Assembly (NCBI GenBank): GCA_949592205.1
Contig: CATIUR010000001.1
Coordinates: 239,462,750-239,526,749 of the forward strand
Source: Helichrysum umbraculigerum
Lineage: Eukaryota; Streptophyta; Magnoliopsida; Asterales; Asteraceae
Reading direction: 5' to 3'
DNA: 64,000 bases
Shown: positions 57,656 to 64,000 of the stretch, in pieces
Layout: each line of letters starts with the position of its first letter
Numbering within the stretch: position 1 is the first letter of the stretch
Made by a program: the position numbers and the translations under genes
Notes under the pieces: generated by a model
Database searches by the model: none
Told to the model about the DNA's origin: nothing
Seen by the model: only the letters and a program-made list of their open reading frames with translations

Positions 57656-58113
57656 GATTGGTATCAGAGCCTAAGGTTATAGTGAACTAGGTTGCATTTA
57701 GTGGACCTAGACTATGACCGTTAGGCAGTATTCCCTATTAGGTATAACCAGTTCAGGGATTACAGCATGCGAATTTAATTTAACATAGCTTGATTAACTA
57801 TGTACAATTAAATAAAGATGATGTAAGATCTGAAGGAAGTTATGACTGAACATGATACATTAGTTGACTCTGACCTCGAGAAAAACGGGACTTAAAACTT
57901 GTCTGTGTTAGACACTCAATAGGCAGTTATGTGATATATCTATATACATAAGTAAGCCTCAATTCAAGCTTAGGCTATATTATATACGTATTATATGAAT
58001 ATAGGCCTCACATTTGCTAACGTTCTGTCTCAGAATGGCAAACACACCACCCAACTCATCCCGTTCCCATCCGTACGAATCACAAAGTTCAAGGGTAGCT
58101 AGGAGGAACCCAA
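57656..58113 (+). mobile_element. Collapsed second internal region (primer site and start of the pre-gag ORF)
   Basis: Matches 49377-49834: TTGGTATCAGAGCC, the 5' leader and the first codons of the coiled-coil ORF (ATG at 58035). It stops abruptly at AGGAACCC near 58111, where it joins LTR-type sequence. This implies deletion of the rest of a second unit. Confidence 0.9.
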
Positions 58114-58191
58114 ATCTTATGTGCTTTGTATATTGATTAGTGACACCCAAATCGAGCTTCCGCAAAAACATTAAATTTAGGGGGTGTCACA
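58114..58191 (+). repeat. 78-bp remnant of a third LTR (3' end)
   Basis: From ATCTTATGTGC to GGTGTCACA it matches the last 78 bases of the two full LTRs, with small differences (GAGCTTCC for GAGATTCC). It is followed by GGTAT (58192-58196), the partner of the duplication at 46759-46763, so this is the true right end of the insertion. Confidence 0.9.
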
Positions 58192-58318
58192 GGTATCGAG
58201 TGAAGGGAACGTTACACCTTGCATAGCAGTCCGTAGGTTTTCATTACGGGTGAAAGTGTCAACCGCCTTTTTCTTTCGCATGAAACATTTCTGATTTGTA
58301 GGACGCAAGCTCCTCCAT
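58192..58318 (-). pseudogene. Other half of the split PIF/Harbinger-like ORF
   Basis: Minus strand, 58318-58192 reads WRSLRPTNQKCFMRKKKAVD ... PSLDT and continues in frame at 46758 across the retrotransposon. Its 5' end is cut at 58319 by the start of another LTR. It gives direct proof of the target gene's frame before insertion. Confidence 0.6.
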
Positions 58319-59470
58319 TGTGACACCCCACAAATTTGAACGAGATTACGTACACTAAACATTTGCATTTTAGGCTAATTCCCTACTTTGAGTGAATTCA
58401 CAACGCATTTTAGATGTGAGCCTAGTAAAGCCCAACTAGTTAATACGCGTAGTATTACGATTTATAATTAGTTATAATTATGTACACGACAATTGGAACA
58501 AACGCGACAAAAATATACGACTGTTGGTGAACAAAATTATTTAATAAAACGAAATTATTAAATAACATTAACGTTTATTAAATATTATCTTGATAATATT
58601 TACAAAGAATTTTATAACGAATAAACATTTATTTCGTAAACTAAAACAAAACAAAGTTTTAATTTTATAAACTTAACTAAATTATTTTCATAAAATATTC
58701 CAACTAAAAATATAAGTGAAAACGTATTCAAATAATTATTATTTAAAATATTGTAACATTTAACGATCGGGAAAACGAACACTGCACGGAGCGCAATTTC
58801 GGGGAACGAAAAATGAGAGGCTTTCACAAAACCCCACCATTTCCCTCATTTTCCACCAACACACTCTCTCTACTCTTTCTTTTCTCCCATCTCTTTCTCA
58901 CTCTAAAACTCCACAAAATCAACAAAAACTACAACAAAAACTCATCGAATCATCTAGCCTATTTAGAGAAAAACGATCACGGGATCACAATCTACACTTC
59001 TACCTTTTTGGATTTCAAAACCGACACGCGTAAGTTTCCAACATTTTCCGTAAATCCTTAGATTTCGAAGTTTTATTTGATATTTCATGTTTAATATACT
59101 TAATATAACATGTTTTAGTGTTCTTAACAACCGAAAATGTCCAAAATCGACCCAAAACTCGTTTTTCCCAAGCTGTTCATCGAACAGTTGTAAGTGACGC
59201 ATTGGTGCCAAAAACAGTGTGATGTGACCCAAAAAGTCATTTTTAAGTACTTATTTCCAGACTTTTTGGACTATTCTTTGGTGAAAACATTTCAAAACAA
59301 TCATTTATCATCAAAAATCACCAAGGTAGTCTAAATACGGGCGTTGCTACAAAAATCAGTTAAAACATCCATTTTGCACGCAAACCGAGGCAAAAACAAT
59401 CACCTTAAATATTCCATTCTTGATTATTCTATCAAATTAGATCTTAATGCATATTTTATGATTCAATAGG
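58319..59470 (+). repeat. Partial LTR of a second, related Ty3/gypsy element
   Basis: Begins TGTGACACCCCACAAATTTG. Scattered blocks match the 46764 LTR in order: CGATCGGGAAAACGAACAC with CACGGAGCGC (about 58764-58800), the CT-rich tract near 58860, and GAACAGTTG followed by TGCCAAAAACAGTG (about 59180-59218). The GCGACACT cluster of the first element is absent. At about 59470 the similarity ends where an Athila/Tat-like element appears to be inserted. The short frame at 58813 is not supported as a gene. Confidence 0.7.
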
Positions 59471-59756
59471 AAAATCCAAGATCGGTGGTGAAAGAATCAA
59501 GAGAAACAGGTGAAGAATGATGAAGATGTGCAGTCTGGAAGCCCGCCGATCGTCATCCGGAACACACAAAAGTCAAACACTTCCAAATTTAACAAACTTA
59601 GTGTCATTAGAAGCGTAACGGAAAAACGAAGTCAACGGCGCAAGAATCAAGCAAATCGGACTCCAAACGAAGAAGATACGGACGAACCAAGCAACCGAGA
59701 AGTCAGTGGAGGCCAAACCAAGAACCAACCCCCCCCCCCCCCCTTGGCACTAGGTA

Positions 59757-59808
59757 CCGTATACGGTATCTTAAGTGCCGTATACGGCCCTTAGGGTGCC
59801 GTATACGG
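59757..59808. promoter_or_regulatory. Three CCGTATACGG palindromes at exact 21-bp spacing
   Basis: Perfect palindromes start at 59757, 59778 and 59799, separated by exactly two helical turns, 114 bp or more upstream of TATAAATA. The spacing places all sites on one face of the DNA, as in cooperative binding sites. It may be an enhancer or a repressor target of the LTR promoter. Confidence 0.65.
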
Positions 59809-59921
59809 GGTTGGTTGGCTTGTGAGGTGCCGTTTGCCCCCTTGGTCCGCTCGCCCCGTATGCTGCTTTGATGCTTGTATTTCGTGCTTCAAGACTTGTA
59901 CCAAGGCTAACTAGCTTCTCC

Positions 59922-59929
59922 TATAAATA
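59922..59929 (+). promoter_or_regulatory. TATA box of the Athila-like LTR
   Basis: TATAAATA, followed about 30 bases later by CATTTCAAAACACACC, a plausible transcription start region and CT-rich leader. Confidence 0.65.
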
Positions 59930-59989
59930 CCTCACTCATTTCACCATTTCAAAACACACCTCTCATCTCATTATTCACATACTTTTCTT

Positions 59990-60110
59990 TCTCTCTCTAG
60001 AATTCTCTCTCTAGCACTACTCTTAGGAGTTAGAGAATAATTGTTCTTGTAATTAGTTCTCTCTCTAGCACTACTGTTAGGAGTTAGAGGATAACTAGAG
60101 AGATATAAGT
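59990..60110 (+). repeat. Tandem duplication in the LTR leader (CTCTCTCTAGCACTACT unit)
   Basis: The block CTCTCTCTAGCACTACT followed by TTAGGAGTTAGAG is repeated after about 55 bases (near 60005 and 60060), with a few substitutions. It lies just downstream of the presumed transcription start, within the R region. Confidence 0.75.
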
Positions 60111-61643
60111 TAGCGGTTAGAGCTAGAGGAAAGTTGTAATTGGGTAATTAAGCTGTAGCAAGGTTATTCAAGTCAGACTGTTATAATCCTCAGTATTACT
60201 CTTCTAATCCGGTGATATTATCTTACTTTCTTACTGTTATAATGTTTACTTTGTATATTATTTTAGTACGATCTATGATTGTTGCCATGCTGATTAGCTA
60301 GATTAATATGTGATTGTTGAAATGTAGATGTTAGGATTAGGGATGATGTTTAATTAATATATCTTATATATGATCGGTAGTTGTTATGCTGCATACATGT
60401 TTAGACTTATCCTGGATATAGATTTAATTAATCACCCTTTCTGGTCTCTCACGTGACTGTTGCCTTAGGATAGGATCTGATCAACCCTACCTACGAATAC
60501 ACAGTTATCTCCTGTTTGTATGAAACTGTGGGATCGCCGTAATACGGCAGAATACTTGGTATAGTGTTGGAAATACCACTGGTAGAGTACAAATACGTGG
60601 AAGCCAAGGAAATGCCGGTGGTCTATCTCACCGTGGATCACCTGGAAGCAACCCTTCCAGACACGGGTCTAGGTCTTGTTAAGCCGTGAAAATGCAATAG
60701 TACACCGTTAAACTACCTCTGGTTATAAAGTTGTGTAAAGACACATTAGGTCTTTAAAACACCGTAGATATACCTAGGGTTAGAGTATTGTGGAAAATAA
60801 GGTCACTATACACTGTACGCATGCCTAGGGATGAACGACCGATGGCAAAGGAGGGTCTAATCCATGACGGAAGTATTAGAACTAAAACAGATAAAACATG
60901 AGTTAGGAAATGAAAGCAAGGATGCCGGCTGTGTTCCCAGATGCTTAAAACCCCTAAACTCTACTTAACCGATAGTTTAACTTATTCAGTATACAACCAG
61001 TATTACTCTGTTAAAATTGGATAGACATAGGTGTTAAGAAAAGTCAGTGTTGTGGACTGTCGCCTTATTCCTTAACCCCATTCAGAGGGTCGCTTGGTCT
61101 CCGAAAGAGACGGTGAGGTGGGTCTGAAGACAGTCCCATCTGACCAGAATCAGGATAGCCTAGGATTCAGTGACATATGCTTTAGGGTTACACCTAGACG
61201 TAGGGTCCTAGTGTTTACACCGACCGTTTAGAAGATTCTTAACCAGAGTAGTCACCATCAATATAATATCATCCCGAAACCCTAATCGTCGAAGTTTCAG
61301 CAATCACTCTCTACCTGGTGCTTATATTCTCGTTTACTTTTCTGCATTTTAATTTATGTCTTTAGATTAAATTAGATAAAACCAAAACCATACCTACCTT
61401 GTTCTAAAACCCATCCTATTGTCAAGTTATCTTTGGTAGGTTCCAATTCAATTCAATTAGTTCCGATTTTGGACGACACTCGAGTTATACTTGCCACCTT
61501 ACCCACAAGGTAGGTAGCTTGCATAGTTTGAGCCCAGCAAAATATAAATTTTTAAAACTTCAACAGTCGTTCGCCTCTGTTGCGGTCAGAGCAACGATTC
61601 GGGGTAAAAACCCGACCGACGGACGGGGGCACGACACAGTGTA

Positions 61644-61660
61644 GCGCCGCTGCCGGGGAT
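61644..61660 (+). other. Primer-binding site, probable tRNA-Asp type
   Basis: GCGCCGCTGCCGGGGAT resembles the GGCGCCGTTGCCGGGGA primer site of Athila/Tat retrotransposons, with one or two changes. It lies six bases after the LTR end. Confidence 0.75.
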
Positions 61661-61804
61661 CGGTTTCGTCAAGAATTGAATTCTGCCTTAGATAATTAAC
61701 TTTAGGAGATCCTTCCCTAAGATTATCATTACTTAGGAAGTTAATTGCTTTATTAGTTAGATAACTTAGTTCTTAAACCCTAGAAAATACATAAAAATTA
61801 GAAA

Positions 61805-62374
61805 ATGAAAAAGCCTAATTCTCCTTCAAACCCCATCTCTCCTCTCAATCAAATGATAACGGATAAGATGACGGCTTTGGTAGATGCGGAATTCTTTGAC
61901 TGTCCAGAGTATGAGTCAAACTCCTCTGACGTTAGAGAGGTCTGTGTTAACCATGAAGTTGAGAACCCAAAAATATCGAGCTTAGACTTAGGTTTTGATG
62001 AATCTCAGCAGAAGATTCCAGCTTCTGTTACTATTGCTTTAAGTGGTCAACCCACACTTGACCCTGAGATTCTATCAATCTTGTCTAAGTATCCACACTA
62101 TATTAGACCTGCTACTTTACCTGATGATGAACCCTTTGGAATTGAAGTATTCTTCTATCCACCCATGCCCTGGATGGATTTGAATGAACGTCTTCATTGT
62201 TTAGATGAATACTTTGAGTACGATCTCCCAGATATTTTGCGAGCCCACCCCACTACTTTTTATTCAAGTGTTGTTAAGGAAGAGCGTCTCCAATATCAGG
62301 TTGAGAATGAACTTAGGATAGAAACACCAACCCGATTAAACATTGAATTTAGGGATCATATACCCGAATCTTAA
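61805..62374 (+). CDS. Unrecognised retroelement ORF, first part (189 aa)
   Basis: Begins MKKPNSPSNPISPLNQ about 145 nt after the primer site, where gag would start. The protein is acidic and proline-rich in the middle (GQPTLDPEILSILSKYPHY, then EVFFYPPMPWMDL). No zinc knuckle, protease or capsid motif is visible. It ends at TAA (62372-62374), but the same frame stays open for 21 codons and runs straight into the ORF at 62438. The two parts therefore probably form one 486-codon frame with a single internal stop. Function unknown; the element may be non-autonomous, with an unusual gag-like or captured protein. Confidence 0.6.
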   Translation: MKKPNSPSNPISPLNQMITDKMTALVDAEFFDCPEYESNSSDVREVCVNHEVENPKISSLDLGFDESQQKIPASVTIALSGQPTLDPEILSILSKYPHYIRPATLPDDEPFGIEVFFYPPMPWMDLNERLHCLDEYFEYDLPDILRAHPTTFYSSVVKEERLQYQVENELRIETPTRLNIEFRDHIPES

Positions 62375-62437
62375 ACAGACCATCACTTAGGAAATTCTCT
62401 CAAGCCCAATAGGAGGATAGATATCCATGCCAACTTT

Positions 62438-63265
62438 ATGAAATATCTTAAAATATCTGATTTTCCATTTACATATGAGCAGAGAAAGTCCTTTGTTGAG
62501 ATTGATAGGATAATTAGACTTCTTCGTGCTAAACAAAGTAGAAAAGACGAGCTATTGTTAAAATCAGAGTTAGATCTTTTAATGGATTTACTTGCCTGCA
62601 CCGATTATCCCTCTGATTCACAACCTAGGATTAATCGTTATGTTGCGTTCCTGATTGACGAGCTTGAATTTTGTATAGAAAGAAGCCCTATCAAGTCTGA
62701 CATGATTCTTGCAGATATTCCATTCTTTGTTGATCCTGCTACTTATTTAATTAATGAGCTTAGAGCAATTTTTCCCGAATCAACTGAGGAAGCTATGGAC
62801 GCTGCTTTCTTTGCAAAAAGGAAACATATCCATATCCAGCTAATCCAGTTATTCCAAAAAACCAAATTCCCGTTTACTAACCAACAGAAGATTTATATCA
62901 AAGAGCTTTCGCAAGCAGTTCACACTACTTACGGAAATCCCGATTCTTCTGAGGAAACGGAATTTGTGGATTTACTTTCAAAACTGCTCTATGATCTGTC
63001 TTATCTAGATACAGGATTTAGGGATGACATTTCAAACCAGAAAAAGGTGAAACAGGAATTTAATCGTTTTGTCGATGCATTGTTACAACTCAGTCAGGAA
63101 GAACGAGAATTCTTAACAGAATTTGAACGGTATTTCATAAATCGTGTTGATTTAGTTTACTATGTCATCCGAGCTCTCCGAGGTACGTTTATTTCCCGCT
63201 ATACCTTGTCTCTATCCAAAGCATCAACCGTACCCAAAAGTGTCATCTCGGACACTGTCCGGTAA
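62438..63265 (+). CDS. Unrecognised retroelement ORF, second part, with two homologous ~105-aa repeats (275 aa)
   Basis: Largely alpha-helical and highly charged. Residues ~9-112 and ~144-251 look like two copies of one domain. Each starts with FPFT plus a QRK/QQK motif (FPFTYEQRK, FPFTNQQK). Each then has a Leu-rich helix pair (DLLMDLL, DLLSKLLYDL), an INRYVAFL / FNRFVDAL helix, and ends YLINELRAIF / YYVIRALRGTF. No retroviral catalytic motif is present. It is in the same frame as 61805-62374; the region between (62375-62437) has no stop. Domain function unknown. The stop is TAA at 63263-63265. Confidence 0.6.
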   Translation: MKYLKISDFPFTYEQRKSFVEIDRIIRLLRAKQSRKDELLLKSELDLLMDLLACTDYPSDSQPRINRYVAFLIDELEFCIERSPIKSDMILADIPFFVDPATYLINELRAIFPESTEEAMDAAFFAKRKHIHIQLIQLFQKTKFPFTNQQKIYIKELSQAVHTTYGNPDSSEETEFVDLLSKLLYDLSYLDTGFRDDISNQKKVKQEFNRFVDALLQLSQEEREFLTEFERYFINRVDLVYYVIRALRGTFISRYTLSLSKASTVPKSVISDTVR

Positions 63266-64000
63266 AACAGTAAGTCTGATATGGACGAGCTTTCGTCTTT
63301 AACAAAGCGCTCTTGGGAGGCACCCCAAGCCTATCTAGGTTAATTAATATTAGTTAGTATTAATTTTAGTTTACATAAATTTTTCGTTTTAAAGCTTTCG
63401 TTTAAAAATCAAGAAAACGTCCTTTAAACTTTAAACTCGCGCGATTTGCGTAAGTTCGAAATTTTCAGAAAAATTTAACAAAGTTTTAATTTTAAAATTT
63501 TGGTAAATTAATTATGATTTGCTTTAAAGTTTAAAGTACACAAAAATATTGTTTCGTTTTTAAATAAACTCGTTTCAGTTTAAACGCAAGGAACTTTTCG
63601 CACGCAATTTAAAACACAATTTTAATTCGCGAAATTTTTTTATAAAGATTCGTATTTACTTTTGGTTACTTTCTTAAAAATCTTAAAACCTTTCGAAAAC
63701 CAATCGTACGTATCATATCTTTCGCGTTTTAAATCGAAACGTATTTAAACCAAGAGGAAGGGATCCACTATAAACAAAAAGTCAAAAATTTTCTTCCTTA
63801 CCCTTCCTCCAAACCGTCGGCCTCCACTCTCCATCACAAAACCCTCATTTTCCCACCATTTTTGATGATTTAAAGCTTCAAGTTCTTCATTTTATCATCT
63901 CTCTTGCATACATAACATCATTTCATCACTTGCAAGGTAATTCCTAACTCAAATCTTTAAATTTCATTAACTTTTTAAAAGTTAGGGTTTCAACTTTTGA
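63266..64000. other. Non-coding part of the Athila/Tat-like element
   Basis: Contains the inverted motif CTTGGGAGGCACCCCAAG (about 63313-63330), a feature I associate with Athila/Tat-like elements. AT-rich sequence with many TTTTAAA words follows. A leader-like stretch near 63770-63990 (CCTTCCTCCAAACC, then ATCATCTCTCTTGC and GCAAGGTAATTCC) could be a splice-donor context or another LTR leader. No gene can be supported before the window ends. Confidence 0.45.

Larger units (their letters stand above)
59470..61638 (+). repeat. 5' LTR of an Athila/Tat-like Ty3/gypsy element (left edge approximate)
   Basis: The right edge is set by CACGACACA just before the primer-binding motif at 61644. The LTR carries a TATAAATA box (59922-59929) with three palindromes upstream, a 15-base C run (59729-59743) and a 5'-UTR-like CT-rich tract at about 59985. 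It then has about 1.5 kb of non-coding sequence. The left edge cannot be set without the partner LTR, which is beyond the window. The small frame at 59510 is not supported. Confidence 0.7.

Noticed and set aside
61805..63265. Endogenous viral (caulimovirus-like) insertion
   Set aside because: No movement-protein, coat, protease or polymerase motif; the LTR and tRNA-Asp-type primer site point to an Athila/Tat-like retroelement.

Overview
This window is nuclear DNA from a flowering plant, most likely a eudicot. The evidence is multi-exon genes with GT-AG introns and plant-type proteins, an AT-rich background, abundant small inverted-repeat DNA transposons, and long Ty3/gypsy LTR retrotransposons with tRNA-Met and probable tRNA-Asp primer sites. 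Asteraceae would fit the transposon types, but the sequence alone does not prove it. No rRNA, clear tRNA, CRISPR or bacterial-style operon was seen.

Layout. Positions 1-2784 are the 5' end (minus strand) of a Ty3/gypsy element that runs off the left edge. Positions 3560-19030 hold a tandem segmental array of three COI1-like F-box/LRR genes, all on the minus strand and without introns. Copy A (5330-6512) is truncated and joined to a LINE reverse-transcriptase fragment. Copy B (7560-9406) is broken by a 10-base deletion. Copy C (16554-18401) is an open 615-codon gene. The spacer upstream of copy B is packed with hAT-like and other MITEs. Positions 21433-23645 carry a five-exon gene for an unrecognised plant protein (about 235 aa).

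Positions 23646-30063 are intergenic and contain a Stowaway MITE, SINE-like sequences, a 470 bp fold-back element with a 9 bp target duplication, and the first of two elements that carry telomere-like CCCTAAA repeats. An 18-exon gene (30064-35965) encodes a GH116 non-lysosomal glucosylceramidase of about 945 aa. The second telomere-repeat element follows at 38236-39062. A single-exon SF3B1 splicing-factor gene lies on the minus strand (40639-44433) with an intron in its 5' UTR.

From 46764 to 58191 is a young chromovirus-type Ty3/gypsy insertion of 11.4 kb, flanked by GGTAT duplications. It has two nearly identical 2.6 kb LTRs, an extra coiled-coil ORF before gag, a gag-pol frame with two nonsense codons, and a collapsed second unit ending in a third LTR remnant. 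It split a PIF/Harbinger-like gene. Further right is part of a related LTR (58319 to about 59470), interrupted by an Athila/Tat-like element. That element has an unusual reading frame (61805-63265) containing a duplicated domain of unknown function and no recognisable retroviral motif before the window ends.

Functionally, the host genes are unrelated neighbours: jasmonate-receptor-like F-box proteins, glucosylceramide breakdown, and the U2 snRNP core. Most of the rest is transposon-derived. The most interesting points are the altered ligand pocket of COI1-like copy C, the telomere-repeat Mutator-like family, and the repeat-domain ORF in the right-hand retroelement.
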